Assembly: GCA_965222655.1 (NCBI GenBank)
Contig: CBDCUP010000021.1
Coordinates: 62,001 to 126,000, forward strand
Direction: 5' to 3'
DNA length: 64,000 nt
DNA from: CAUZIZ01 sp965222655
GTDB taxonomy: Bacteria > Acidobacteriota > UBA6911 > RPQK01 > JAJDTT01
Within the stretch, counting starts at the first letter, position 1, and every line of letters starts with the position of its first letter. Made by a program: the position numbers and the translations under genes. A model generated the notes under the pieces. The model was not told where the DNA came from. It saw nothing but the letters and a program-made list of their open reading frames with translations, and did not search any database. Positions 1-9,218 of this stretch are shown in pieces.

Positions 1-762
1 ACGGTCAAGCACGCTACCTCAAAAGACTTCGTTCACTGGACACCGGGAGAGTGGGTGGACTATGGAGATGCCCCCTCGGAACAACTCTACACGACGTCCA
101 CCGTGCCCTATTTCCGCGCTCCCCACATCTATCTGGCGTTTCCCAAGCGCCTGGTCCCCTGGCGCAATCCCCAGCACTCTGCTGCGGTCCGTAACTCGGA
201 GCTTGCCGGCCTCTCCGATTCGGTGTTCATGAGTAGCCGCGACGGAAGGCACTGGCACCGGTTCGTGGAGGCGTTCATTCGCCCCGGACGTGATCGCCGC
301 AATTGGATTCACCGGACGAACTTTGTGGCCCGCGGGATCCATGCCAGCGCTCCTGACGAGATCTCGCTCTACCAGATGCGACACTACACCTACCCCACCG
401 CCCATCTCCGGCGGATGGTTCTACGCACCGATGGCTTCGCTTCGGTGAGCGCAGGCTATCCCGGAGGGGAATTTGTAACGCCACCCCTGGTATTCACGGG
501 GGAGAACCTGCGACTGAATTACTCCACCTCGGCTGCCGGCAGCATACGGGTAGAGATCCAGACAGCCAACGGTCTGCCTCTGGGTGGGTTTTCGCTCGAA
601 GACTCCATGCCCATCTGGGGCGATGAGATCGAAGGCATCGCGGCCTGGAGGCGGGGCCGGAGCCGTGATCGGGAGAATCAGCTGAAGCGAATCGTCGGGA
701 GTGTGGTCAGGTTGCGCTTTGTGATGAGCGACGCCGACCTCTACTCGATCCAGTTCAAATAA
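1..762 (+). CDS. Secreted sialidase/glycosidase-like protein, 3' part (5' end outside window)
   Basis: The frame is open from the first base and ends at TAA 760-762, so the gene starts before the window. The visible part has the look of a beta-propeller glycosidase (sialidase or GH32/43-like): an early segment TSKDFVHWTPGEW and an Asp-box-like SSRDGRHWHRF near residue 78. About 90 C-terminal residues, beginning near LVFTGENLRLNY, resemble the C-terminal beta domain that is also found as a fragment at 22986-23374 (shared R-x-RLRFV...D-x-xxFQ-type ending). A GTG at 55 could pass as a start, but the coding pattern continues upstream of it. The substrate cannot be told. RidA follows after 30 bp on the same strand. 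Confidence 0.6.
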   Translation, partial: TVKHATSKDFVHWTPGEWVDYGDAPSEQLYTTSTVPYFRAPHIYLAFPKRLVPWRNPQHSAAVRNSELAGLSDSVFMSSRDGRHWHRFVEAFIRPGRDRRNWIHRTNFVARGIHASAPDEISLYQMRHYTYPTAHLRRMVLRTDGFASVSAGYPGGEFVTPPLVFTGENLRLNYSTSAAGSIRVEIQTANGLPLGGFSLEDSMPIWGDEIEGIAAWRRGRSRDRENQLKRIVGSVVRLRFVMSDADLYSIQFK

Positions 763-792
763 CAATCGACTTTCCAGAGTCTCCGACAAGTC

Positions 793-1209
793 GTGAAAAA
801 GACGATCTACCCGTTACCTGGAGGGAAGCAGCTGGCCCGCTCCGGGTCATTTTCAGGGCCCGTCGCCTTTTCCAATGCAGTGCGTGTCAGTGGGGGCACG
901 ATGGTCTTCGTGTCCGGACAGCTCGCGTTCGATCAAAACATGCAGCTCGTCGGCAAGGACGACATGAGGGCTCAGACTCGGCAGGTCCTGACGAATCTCG
1001 GGAATGCTCTGTCCCAATCCGGAGCGAGCTTTCAAGATGTCGTTCGGGTGCAGGTATTCGTGACCGATCTGACCGAATTCAAGGCGATCCACGAAGTAAG
1101 GCTCGAGTACTTCGCTCCCGACCATCTTCCGGCTTCGACGCTGGTTCAGGTCACGGGTTTGGTTCATCCCGATGCCCTGATCGAGATGGATGCGGTGGCT
1201 ATGATCTAG
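793..1209 (+). CDS. ridA: RidA/YjgF/UK114 family protein
   Basis: 138 aa, close to the usual 125-140 aa of the family. GTG start at 793. The pattern is typical of Rid proteins: FSNAVRVSGGTMVFVSGQLAFD near the N-terminus, TRQVLTNLGNALSQSGAS in the middle, VVRVQVFVTDLTEF, and a C-terminal LPASTLVQVTGL-x-HPDALIEMDAVA. Classical RidA proteins hydrolyse reactive enamine/imine intermediates from PLP enzymes. The conserved arginine of active RidA would lie in the R-x-T segment near the C-terminus; here the position before the substrate loop reads PAST without an adjacent R, so this may be a non-deaminase Rid subfamily. It sits 30 bp after the glycosidase and may be cotranscribed with it. Confidence 0.85.
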   Translation: MKKTIYPLPGGKQLARSGSFSGPVAFSNAVRVSGGTMVFVSGQLAFDQNMQLVGKDDMRAQTRQVLTNLGNALSQSGASFQDVVRVQVFVTDLTEFKAIHEVRLEYFAPDHLPASTLVQVTGLVHPDALIEMDAVAMI

Positions 1210-1660
1210 CGTGAGTCCTTGCGAGAAACTTCGAAATCCCAAGGTACAAGATACAAAGTACCAAACAGACTCCAAATCACAAGCACCAAAGGGTAGATCT
1301 GGAAGGCGAATCAGACAAAAGCCTTTTAATCAATAGGTTAGTGGGTTTCCTGCTCACGGGTCTTACCCCTGAAACCGGCCATTTTCTAAGCTCTCGGTTT
1401 CGCGTTTCCATTCGAACCTCGCACTTGGGAGCGTACTCGAGGTTCGCATGAGGACTTGCCAAGTGACACGGATCCTGTTGGCCGATAGACACAGAACTTT
1501 TTGGCGTGCTGCCCAGGGGTTATCGAAATGACCTTTAAGTAGGCACTTCGTGCCGACGGCCAAGGCCGTAAAAGGCTGTTTCGGGACACCCCGGCTGTGA
1601 CGAAAGGGCGGTCTCAGAGAACAGCTCACTTGATTGAAATTCCGAGACTGTTAAGGAAGA
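1210..1660. other. Intergenic stretch with no supported gene
   Basis: No reading frame here looks protein-like. Near 1240-1290 there is a low-complexity run of short CAAG/CACAAGCACCAAA words; a similar word recurs at 17119-17140 and 33533-33555. It is probably a dispersed non-coding microrepeat. Confidence 0.4.
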
Positions 1661-1921
1661 CTGGTTCCCCGTTCGCTTGTCAATATAGTCGGCTGCAGTA
1701 GCAGGGGCCGTGGGAACTGTGGAAAACTCCGAGCGATATCGAACTGGGCCAGCAAGCCCGTGATACGGAGTTTTCCAAGCGCTGTGCGAACGGTGGAAAA
1801 ACAACTGCGAGCACTTGCCAGTTCTCCTCCAGAACTACTTGTTTTTCCACGGTTTGCATAGTGCGGCAGTTTCCGCGGCCTGCCTTTGACTGGCGGCACC
1901 TCCCCATTTACCGGATGAACC
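1661..1921 (+). repeat. ISL3-related MITE, copy 1 (left end lost), subfamily A
   Basis: It matches copy 5 (37612-37929) from CTGGTTCCCCGTTCGC onward and ends with the usual right terminus, reverse complement GGTTCATCCGGTAAATGGGG. The first roughly 55 bp, including the left terminal repeat, are missing. It carries both internal hairpins of the family: GGAAAACTCCG / CGGAGTTTTCC and GTGGAAAAACAA / TTGTTTTTCCAC. The subfamily A markers GATATCGAACTGGG and AATATAG are present. With the left end gone no target duplication can be read. Confidence 0.85.
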
Positions 1922-1942
1922 ATATTCGTCCGATCCACCTAG

Positions 1943-3627
1943 CTAGTGCCCGTCCGGAAATCCGTAAGTAATTGATAAGGAAGGGGAAAGAGGGCTTTTT
2001 CAAGCTCCGAAATTGTCAGGGTCGTTTGCTAGACTATCTGGTGTAAACAATTAGACTGAAACGACTTAGGACGATTTCAGGAGTTCGAAGATGCGTCAAA
2101 AGCGTGAAAAACAACGCCCCCTTTCCCCACCATGGCCCGATCACCAACTGGCCCATGAATTGAAGGTGATCTCGCGCATCCTGGACGACAATCCCCAGAC
2201 GCTGGAGCTGATAGTACAAGATCTCTCTGACAGGGTCGATTCCAGTGTCGGCGCCCCCGGTTTGACGGCCGAGCAGGTGCTGCGTTGTGCCGTCATCAAA
2301 CAGCTGCATCAGTTCAGCTATCGCAAGCTGGAGTTTCATCTGGTGGATTCGCAAAGCTGTCAGAGGTTCTGTCGCTTGCCCTATGGGGCGTCGATCAGCA
2401 AAGCCACCCTGGCGGAGAACCTGGGGAAGATTGAGCCGGGGACATGGAAGGCGATCAACGACCACTTGGTGCGCTGGGCGCAGGCTCGGGGTCTGGAAAA
2501 AGGCCAACGGATTCGGGTCGATGCCACGGCGGTCCAGACCAACGTCCACTATCCGCTCGACAGTGAGCTGTTGGACGACGGCATTCGAGTCGTCACCCGG
2601 TGGCTGGGGCGGCTGCGGGACTGGGAAGGGATCGGCTTCGTCGATCACACGCGACGGGCCAAGCGGCGCGTCCTGAACATCCGCAACCGCCGCGGCAAGA
2701 AGCGCCTGGAGAGTTACCGCGATCTGATCAAGGTGGCGTCCAAGACGGCCCACTATGCCGAGCAGGCGCTGGCCGCGTCGGCGCAGTGGAGCGATCCCCT
2801 CAGTCTGGCCGGGGCGGCGCAACTGGCCCACTATCTGGAGCTGTTGCACCAAGTCATCGAGCAGACTCAACGACGGGTCCTTTCGGGCGAGGCCGTCGCG
2901 GCCCAGGAGAAGATCTGTTCCCTCTTCGAAGAGCACACCGATATTATCAAGAAGAGCCCTCGGGAAACGGTTTTCGGCCACAAAGTGTTTGTCAGCACGG
3001 GGGCCTCGTCGCTGATCCTGGATTGTGTGGTGGAACGCGGGAATCCAGCCGATAGCAACTATGTGCAACCCTTCTTAGAGCGTCATCGACAGCTGTACGG
3101 GAAGGTCCCGCGCCAGAGCGCCTGGGATGGCGGTTTTGCCTCGGCTGCCAACCTGAGCTGGGCCAAAGAGCAGGGGGTACAGGACGTGGCCTTTTCCAAA
3201 AAGTGTGGGTTGACGGTCGAGAGCATGGTGCGTTCCAGTTGGGTCTACAAACAGCTCAAACGCTTCCGGGCCGGGATCGAGGGGTGCATTGGGACCCTCA
3301 AGCACACCTTTGGTCTCCACCGCTGTACCTGGAAAGGCTGGCCTCACTTTCAAAGCTACGTCCATGCCAGCGTCCTGACCTATAACCTGGTCGTCCTGGC
3401 CCGACTCCTGTTGTAGTCTTTTGTGGCTGACCGTACTGCCTTGTGGCTCCGACTCAGGGAGAGGTCTGCGCCGAACCGGTGTTTTTTGGCCCGTGCGCCC
3501 TCGCTCGCTCGTCCTCGCTCTGGATCGAGCTGGGTCGAGTCGGTCTGTCAGCAGTCTCAGGTATAAAAAGTGGTTCCGATTCAACAGATTACAGTTCTGG
3601 GAACCCCGGTTTCCGGACGGGCACTAG
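1943..3627 (+). mobile_element. Insertion sequence (ISNCY-like), tandem copy 1
   Basis: 1685 bp bounded by perfect 18-bp inverted repeats CTAGTGCCCGTCCGGAAA. One transposase gene fills most of it. It abuts the next copy without a spacer: the junction reads GGGCACTAGCTAGTGCCC. CTAG precedes the left end, so a 4-bp CTAG target duplication is possible but cannot be separated from the repeat ends. Copy 1 carries 14 extra bp near 3496-3510 (an additional CGCTCGCTCG-type stretch) compared with copies 2 and 3. Confidence 0.9.
2091..3416 (+). CDS. DDE transposase, ISNCY-like, copy 1
   Basis: 441 aa, with an AGGAG ribosome site 8 bases before ATG 2091. The N-terminal segment LTAEQVLRCAVIKQLHQFSY and the catalytic region IRVDATAVQTNVHYPLDSELL match the IS4/IS5-superfamily DDE proteins usually annotated as ISNCY. 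The C-terminal segment RFRAGIEGCIGTLKHTFGL contains the likely catalytic Glu (R-x-GIEG). The protein is intact. Compared with copies 2 and 3 it has D in place of Y after SELL (SELLDDG against SELLYDG), close to the active-site region, which could reduce activity. Confidence 0.88.
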   Translation: MRQKREKQRPLSPPWPDHQLAHELKVISRILDDNPQTLELIVQDLSDRVDSSVGAPGLTAEQVLRCAVIKQLHQFSYRKLEFHLVDSQSCQRFCRLPYGASISKATLAENLGKIEPGTWKAINDHLVRWAQARGLEKGQRIRVDATAVQTNVHYPLDSELLDDGIRVVTRWLGRLRDWEGIGFVDHTRRAKRRVLNIRNRRGKKRLESYRDLIKVASKTAHYAEQALAASAQWSDPLSLAGAAQLAHYLELLHQVIEQTQRRVLSGEAVAAQEKICSLFEEHTDIIKKSPRETVFGHKVFVSTGASSLILDCVVERGNPADSNYVQPFLERHRQLYGKVPRQSAWDGGFASAANLSWAKEQGVQDVAFSKKCGLTVESMVRSSWVYKQLKRFRAGIEGCIGTLKHTFGLHRCTWKGWPHFQSYVHASVLTYNLVVLARLLL

Positions 3628-5298
3628 CTAGTGCCCGTCCGGAAATCCGTAAGTAATTGATAAGGAAGGGGAAAGAGGGCTTTTTCAAGCTCCGAAATTG
3701 TCAGGGTCGTTTGCTAGACTATCTGGTGTAAACAATTAGACTGAAACGACTTAGGACGATTTCAGGAGTTCGAAGATGCGTCAAAAGCGTGAAAAACAAC
3801 GCCCTCTTTCCCCACCATGGCCCGATCACCAACTGGCCCATGAATTGAAGGTGATCTCGCGCATCCTGGACGACAATCCCCAGACGCTGGAGCTGATAGT
3901 ACAAGATCTCTCTGACAGGGTCGATTCCAGTGTCGGCGCCCCCGGTTTGACGGCCGAGCAGGTGCTGCGTTGTGCCGTCATCAAACAGCTGCATCAGTTC
4001 AGCTATCGCAAGCTGGAGTTTCATCTGGTGGATTCGCAAAGCTGTCAGAGGTTCTGTCGCTTGCCCTATGGGGCGTCGATCAGCAAAGCCACCCTGGCGG
4101 AGAACCTGGGGAAGATTGAGCCGGGGACATGGAAGGCGATCAACGACCACTTGGTGCGCTGGGCGCAGGCTCGGGGTCTGGAAAAAGGCCAACGGATTCG
4201 GGTCGATGCCACGGCGGTCCAGACCAACGTCCACTATCCGCTCGACAGTGAGCTGTTGTACGACGGCATTCGAGTCGTCACCCGGTGGCTGGGGCGGCTG
4301 CGGGACTGGGAAGGGATCGGCTTCGTCGATCACACGCGACGGGCCAAGCGGCGCGTCCTGAACATCCGCAACCGCCGCGGCAAGAAGCGCCTGGAGAGTT
4401 ACCGCGATCTGATCAAGGTGGCGTCCAAGACGGCCCACTATGCCGAGCAGGCGCTGGCCGCGTCGGCGCAGTGGAGCGATCCCCTCAGTCTGGCCGGGGC
4501 GGCGCAACTGGCCCACTATCTGGAGCTGTTGCACCAAGTCATCGAGCAGACTCAACGACGGGTCCTTTCGGGCGAGGCCGTCGCGGCCCAGGAGAAGATC
4601 TGTTCCCTCTTCGAAGAGCACACCGATATTATCAAGAAGAGCCCTCGGGAAACGGTTTTCGGCCACAAAGTGTTTGTCAGCACGGGGGCCTCGTCGCTGA
4701 TCCTGGATTGTGTGGTGGAACGCGGGAATCCAGCCGATAGCAACTATGTGCAACCCTTCTTAGAGCGTCATCGACAGCTGTACGGGAAGGTCCCGCGCCA
4801 GAGCGCCTGGGATGGCGGTTTTGCCTCGGCGGCCAACCTGAGCTGGGCCAAAGAGCAGGGGGTACAGGACGTGGCCTTTTCCAAAAAGTGTGGGTTGACG
4901 GTCGAGAGCATGGTGCGTTCCAGTTGGGTCTACAAACAGCTCAAACGCTTCCGGGCCGGGATCGAGGGGTGCATTGGGACCCTCAAGCACACCTTTGGTC
5001 TCCACCGCTGTACCTGGAAAGGCTGGCCTCACTTTCAAAGCTACGTCCATGCCAGCGTCCTGACCTATAACCTGGTCGTCCTGGCCCGACTCCTGTTGTA
5101 GTCTTTTGTGGCTGACCGTACTGCCTTGTGGCTCCGACTCAGGGAGAGGTCTGCGCCGAACCGGTGTTTTTTGGCCCGTGCGTCCTCGCTCTGGATCGAG
5201 CTGGGTCGAGTCGGTCTGTCAGCAGTCTCAGGTATAAAAAGTGGTTCCGATTCAACAGATTACAGTTCTGGGAACCCCGGTTTCCGGACGGGCACTAG
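3628..5298 (+). mobile_element. Insertion sequence (ISNCY-like), tandem copy 2
   Basis: 1671 bp with the same 18-bp ends as its neighbours and directly fused to copies 1 and 3. It is nearly identical to copy 1 throughout, but lacks the 14-bp expansion in the 3' untranslated part. Confidence 0.9.
3776..5101 (+). CDS. DDE transposase, ISNCY-like, copy 2
   Basis: 441 aa. It differs from copy 1 at one residue that I see: SELLYDG here, the form also present in copy 3. Start signal, catalytic segments and length are the same. This is the best candidate for a functional enzyme among the three. Confidence 0.88.
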   Translation: MRQKREKQRPLSPPWPDHQLAHELKVISRILDDNPQTLELIVQDLSDRVDSSVGAPGLTAEQVLRCAVIKQLHQFSYRKLEFHLVDSQSCQRFCRLPYGASISKATLAENLGKIEPGTWKAINDHLVRWAQARGLEKGQRIRVDATAVQTNVHYPLDSELLYDGIRVVTRWLGRLRDWEGIGFVDHTRRAKRRVLNIRNRRGKKRLESYRDLIKVASKTAHYAEQALAASAQWSDPLSLAGAAQLAHYLELLHQVIEQTQRRVLSGEAVAAQEKICSLFEEHTDIIKKSPRETVFGHKVFVSTGASSLILDCVVERGNPADSNYVQPFLERHRQLYGKVPRQSAWDGGFASAANLSWAKEQGVQDVAFSKKCGLTVESMVRSSWVYKQLKRFRAGIEGCIGTLKHTFGLHRCTWKGWPHFQSYVHASVLTYNLVVLARLLL

Positions 5299-6968
5299 CT
5301 AGTGCCCGTCCGGAAATCTGTAACTAATTGATAAGGAAGGGGAAAGAGGGCTTTTTCAAGCTCCGAAATTGTCAGGGTCGTTTGCTAGTCTATTCGGTGC
5401 AAACAACTAAACCGAAACGACTTACGACGATTTCAGGAGTTCGAAGATGCGTCAAAAGCGTGAAAAACAACGCCCTCTTTCCCCACAGTGGCCCGATCAC
5501 CAACTGGCCCAAGAATTGAAGGTGATCTCGCGCATCCTGGACGACAATCCCCAGACGCTGGAGCGGATAGTACAAGATCTCTCTGACAGGGTCGATTCCG
5601 GTCTCGGCGCCCCCGGTTTGACGGCCGAGCAGGTGCTGCGTTGTGCCGTCGTCAAACAGCTGCATCAGTTCAGCTATCGCAAGCTGGCTTTTCATCTGGT
5701 GGATTCGCAAAGCTTTCAGAGGTTCTGTCGCTTGCCCTATGGGGCGTCGATCAGCAAAGCCACCCTGGCGGAAAACCTGGGGAAGATTCAGCCGGGTACG
5801 TGGAAGGCGATCAACGACCATTTGGTGTGCTGGGCCCAGTCGCAGGGTCTGGAAAAAGGCCAACGGATTCGGGTCGATGCCACGGCGGTCCAGACGAATA
5901 TCCACTATCCGCTCGACAGTGAGCTGTTGTACGACGGCATTCGAGTCGTCACCCAGTGGCTGGGGCGGCTGCGGGAGCGGGAAGGGATCGGCTTCGTCGA
6001 TCATACGCGGCGGGCCAAGCGGCGCGGCCTGAACATCCGCAACCGCCGCGGCAAGAAGCGCCTGGACAGTTACCGCGATCTAATCAAGGTGGCGTCCAAG
6101 ACGGCCCACTATGGCGAGCAGGCGCTGGCCGTCTCCGCGCAGTGGAGCGATCCCCTCAGTCTGGCCGGGGCGGCGCAACTGGCCCACTATCTGGAGCTGT
6201 TGCACAAAGTCATCGAACAGACCCAACGGCGGGTCCTTTCGGGCGAGGCCGTCGCGGCCCAGGACAAGATCTGTTCCCTCTTCGAAGAGCACACCGATAT
6301 TATCAAGAAGAGCCCTCGGGAAACGGTCTTCGGCCACAAGGTGTTTGTCAGCACGGGCGCCTCGTCGCTGATCCTGGATTGTGTGGTGGAACGGGGGAAT
6401 CCGGCCGACAGCAACTATGTGCAACCCTTCTTAGAGCGTCATCGACAGCTGTACGGGAAGGTCCCGCGCCAGAGCGCCTGGGATGGCGGTTTTGCCTCGG
6501 CTGCCAACCTGAGCTGGGCCAAAGAGCAGGGGGTACAGGACGTGGCCTTTTCCAAAAAGTGTGGGTTGACGGTCGAGAGCATGGTGCGTTCCAGTTGGGT
6601 CTACAAACAGCTCAAACGCTTCCGGGCCGGGATCGAGGGGTGCATTGGGACCCTCAAGCACACCTTTGGTCTCCACCGCTGTACCTGGAAAGGCTGGCCT
6701 CACTTTCAAAGCTACGTCCATGCCAGCGTCCTGACCTATAACCTGGTCGTCCTGGCCCGACTCCTGTTGTAGTCTTTTGTGGCTGACCGTACTCCCTGTG
6801 GCTCCGACTCAGGGAGAGGTCTGCGCCGAACCGGTGTTTTTTGGCCCGTGCGTCCTCGCTCTGGATCGAGCTGGGTCGAGCCGGTCTGTCAGCAGTCTCA
6901 GGTATAAAAAGTGGTTCCGATTCAACAGATTACAGTTCTGGGAACCCCGGTTTCCGGACGGGCACTAG
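5299..6968 (+). mobile_element. Insertion sequence (ISNCY-like), tandem copy 3 (mosaic)
   Basis: 1670 bp with the same ends. Its first about 970 bp differ from copies 1 and 2 at many positions (for example CTGTAACTAATTG against CCGTAAGTAATTG near the left end), while the sequence after about 6290 is essentially identical. The right end at 6968 joins truncated cytidylyltransferase coding sequence. Confidence 0.9.
5447..6772 (+). CDS. DDE transposase, ISNCY-like, copy 3
   Basis: 441 aa. Roughly 19 substitutions against copy 2 lie in the first 275 residues (for example PPW to PQW, RWAQARG to CWAQSQG, AAQEK to AAQDK). None are visible in the C-terminal 165 residues. The catalytic IRVDATAVQTN and R-x-GIEG segments are kept, so it may be active. 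Confidence 0.87.
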   Translation: MRQKREKQRPLSPQWPDHQLAQELKVISRILDDNPQTLERIVQDLSDRVDSGLGAPGLTAEQVLRCAVVKQLHQFSYRKLAFHLVDSQSFQRFCRLPYGASISKATLAENLGKIQPGTWKAINDHLVCWAQSQGLEKGQRIRVDATAVQTNIHYPLDSELLYDGIRVVTQWLGRLREREGIGFVDHTRRAKRRGLNIRNRRGKKRLDSYRDLIKVASKTAHYGEQALAVSAQWSDPLSLAGAAQLAHYLELLHKVIEQTQRRVLSGEAVAAQDKICSLFEEHTDIIKKSPRETVFGHKVFVSTGASSLILDCVVERGNPADSNYVQPFLERHRQLYGKVPRQSAWDGGFASAANLSWAKEQGVQDVAFSKKCGLTVESMVRSSWVYKQLKRFRAGIEGCIGTLKHTFGLHRCTWKGWPHFQSYVHASVLTYNLVVLARLLL

Positions 6969-7438
6969 CTAACGACGACATCCCCATGTCTGCCGTGGGA
7001 GTAGATCTGATTCGATTCCTTCAACAGAAGGAAGAAACCTACGACTTTGTTTGTATCGCGAATCCCTCGTTTCCCCTGACAACGGTGGATGATTTTTGTA
7101 TGGCGTATACTCTTTTTAGGGATTCCGGAGCACAGGTCCTTCACGGGATAGCTGAGCTTGAATACTATCCGGAGAGAACTCTTAAGGTCCTCGAAGGCCG
7201 GCTAGTGCCTGGATTGGATTTGGCCCACCTCGGCAAGCAGTCTCAGGAGCTCAATCCCTCCTACCAGCTGACTGGCATTTCGTTTATCAGAAACGACTAC
7301 TATCTTGCCACCGAGAGCTACTACGCGGACAACATGGTGGGCTACGTGATGGACAGACAGAAGGCCATGGATGTGCACACGGAAGAAGACCTGCGACTCG
7401 CAGAATGCTTACTGCATCACGCAAAAAGCCGACTCTAG
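6969..7438 (+). pseudogene. CMP-sialic acid synthetase-like cytidylyltransferase, 5' truncated
   Basis: Directly after the IS end, the frame reads ANDDIPMSAVGVDLIRFL, then YDFVCIANPSFPLTTVDDF and, at the end, MDVHTEEDLRLAECLL. This fits the second half of NeuA-type nucleotidyltransferases (D-D-x-P, P-x-S/T-PL-R/T, D-x-x-T-EDL-x-LAE). The N-terminal nucleotide-binding L-x-G-R motif and about 70 residues are absent, and no matching 5' piece is seen to the left of the tandem IS array at 1943. An apparent ATG at 6911 lies in IS sequence. The remnant is probably inactive. If intact it would activate a sialic-acid-like nonulosonate with CTP. Confidence 0.65.
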
Positions 7439-7691
7439 AGTGTTGTCAAGTTGAGCCGCCCACGCAATTCTTGTCCCAACAAGGCATTCGTCCTATAGGA
7501 TGGCGCCGCGTTCAGCCGGCAGCTCATCGACGTTTCTGAGACTGAGCACATGAACAGGTGGGGAGCCAGACAGCTTCGCTTACGAGTTCGCACGGAAGGC
7601 GATGGGCTTTGCAGAGCATTTTTTGTGTGGTCATCCTCGCCGATCGCAGACAGTATCCCAAGTGGTCATCTGCTCAACCATTGTGTGGGAC

Positions 7692-9007
7692 CAGTAGTGT
7701 CCCAACGTTTGGGCTTCTAATCTCTGTAACGTATTAATGAACAATATGTTAGAGAAGAAATCGGGTGTTTCCGACTTGAAAGTGAGTGTACGCTCACGTC
7801 CTTCAGTGCATAAGGAGGGTGGGCATGTACACGGGCACGACGATTTTTTCTCAGGTGATGCGGCATCTTCCTTGGCATCGTTTTCATCGCATTGTTCAGC
7901 ACTACCGAGGGGACTACAAGGTCAAGTCGTTCCGCTGTGCCGACCATTACCGGGTCATGGCATTTGCGCAGTTGACCTATCGCGAGAGCTTACGCGATAT
8001 CGAAGCCTGCCTACGGGCCATGAGATCCAAGCTCTTCCACATGGGCATTCGCTCCACGGTCTCCCGCAACAATCTGTCCAATGCCAACGAGAGGCGCGAC
8101 TGGCGCATCTATGCCGGGTTTGCCGAAGTGCTCATCGCCGAAGCGCGTCGCCTGTACACCGACGAGGATCTGGGAGTCGACCTGGACGCGACCGTCTATG
8201 CCTTGGATTCCACGACCATCGACCTGTGCCTCTCGGTCTTCCCCTGGGCGCGCTTCCGCCGCACCAAGGGGGTGATCAAACTGCATACCCTACTCAACCT
8301 GCATGGCGCCATTCCCGAATTTGTTTTGATCTCGGACGGGAAACTGCACGATGTCAACGCCTTGGACCACCTGATTCCTTGTCCCGGTGCCTACTACATC
8401 ATGGATCGCGGATACTTGGATTTCGGGCGCCTGTACCGACTCCATTCCGCCCGGTCGTTGTTCGTGACGCGCGCCAAGGCCAACTTCAAGTTCCGCCGCC
8501 GCTACTCCCATCCGGTGGACAGAACGACGGGACTGATCTGCGACCAAACTGTCCTGCTGAGCACCTTCTATCCGGCCAAGGCCTACCCCGAACCTTTGCG
8601 TCGCATCAAGTTCTTCGACGTCACCACCGGCCTGCGGCTCGTCTTCCTCACCAACGACTTTGCTTCTCCCGCTCTGACCATTGCCCAGCTCTACAAGCTC
8701 CGCTGGCAGATCGAGCTGTTCTTCAAATGGATCAAACAACATCTCCGCATCAAGGCCTTTTACGGCACCAGCCCCAATGCCGTGAAAACACAAATCTGGA
8801 TCGCCCTCAGCACCTACCTGCTCATCGCCATCATCCGAAAGCGTCTCTATCTCGAGTTGCCGCTCTACACAATTCTCCAGGTCCTGAGCGTCTCGCTCTT
8901 CGAGAAAACCCCCATTTTGCAGGCCTTTCAGGACATGGACTACATTACTCAGAATAGTGACATTCATAAACAGTTGATATTATTCGACTAACGCTGGGAC
9001 ACTACTG
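7692..9007 (+). mobile_element. IS4-family insertion sequence
   Basis: Terminal inverted repeats CAGTAGTGTCCCAACGTT on the left and CAGTAGTGTCCCAGCGTT read inward from the right differ at one base. The flanks GTGTGGGAC (7683-7691) and GTGTGGGGC (9008-9016) look like an imperfect 9-bp target duplication. A single transposase gene occupies the element. Confidence 0.85.
7825..8991 (+). CDS. IS4-family transposase
   Basis: I chose ATG 7825 because AAGGAGGG lies just upstream, giving 388 aa. An upstream in-frame ATG at 7786 has no such site. Features: DATVYALDSTTIDLCL (first catalytic Asp region), YYIMDRGYLDFGRLYRLH (second Asp, the D-R-G-Y motif of IS4), and YKLRWQIELFFKWIKQHLRIK (the Y-x-x-R-W-x-x-E-x-x-F-x-x-x-K signature with catalytic Glu). 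Nothing is broken, so it may be active. Confidence 0.92.
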   Translation: MYTGTTIFSQVMRHLPWHRFHRIVQHYRGDYKVKSFRCADHYRVMAFAQLTYRESLRDIEACLRAMRSKLFHMGIRSTVSRNNLSNANERRDWRIYAGFAEVLIAEARRLYTDEDLGVDLDATVYALDSTTIDLCLSVFPWARFRRTKGVIKLHTLLNLHGAIPEFVLISDGKLHDVNALDHLIPCPGAYYIMDRGYLDFGRLYRLHSARSLFVTRAKANFKFRRRYSHPVDRTTGLICDQTVLLSTFYPAKAYPEPLRRIKFFDVTTGLRLVFLTNDFASPALTIAQLYKLRWQIELFFKWIKQHLRIKAFYGTSPNAVKTQIWIALSTYLLIAIIRKRLYLELPLYTILQVLSVSLFEKTPILQAFQDMDYITQNSDIHKQLILFD

Positions 9008-9218
9008 GTGTGGGGCAAAGAGATCACCAGAGTTCTGATACGCGGACGCTCCACGATCCTCGGCAACGACGGCCCCAGGGGTGGGCCTAAGCGGGAAGGG
9101 AATCCCGTTCCTTGTGTCATGAGTACTACCATGTCACCATGGGTTCTAAGAGTGCGATAGATCGAGTTCCACCCCCTCCAAGATGGGTAGCTTCGCTGAC
9201 ACTGAGGGAAAGAAGCCC

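Noticed and set aside
2034..3068. Long minus-strand frames (344 codons) opposite each tandem transposase
   Set aside because: They mirror the GC-rich coding strand, repeat in all IS copies and lack family motifs; the + strand DDE protein explains the sequence.
7737..8957. 406-codon + frame overlapping the IS4 transposase
   Set aside because: It is a shadow in another frame; the IS4 signature residues lie in the 7825-8991 frame.
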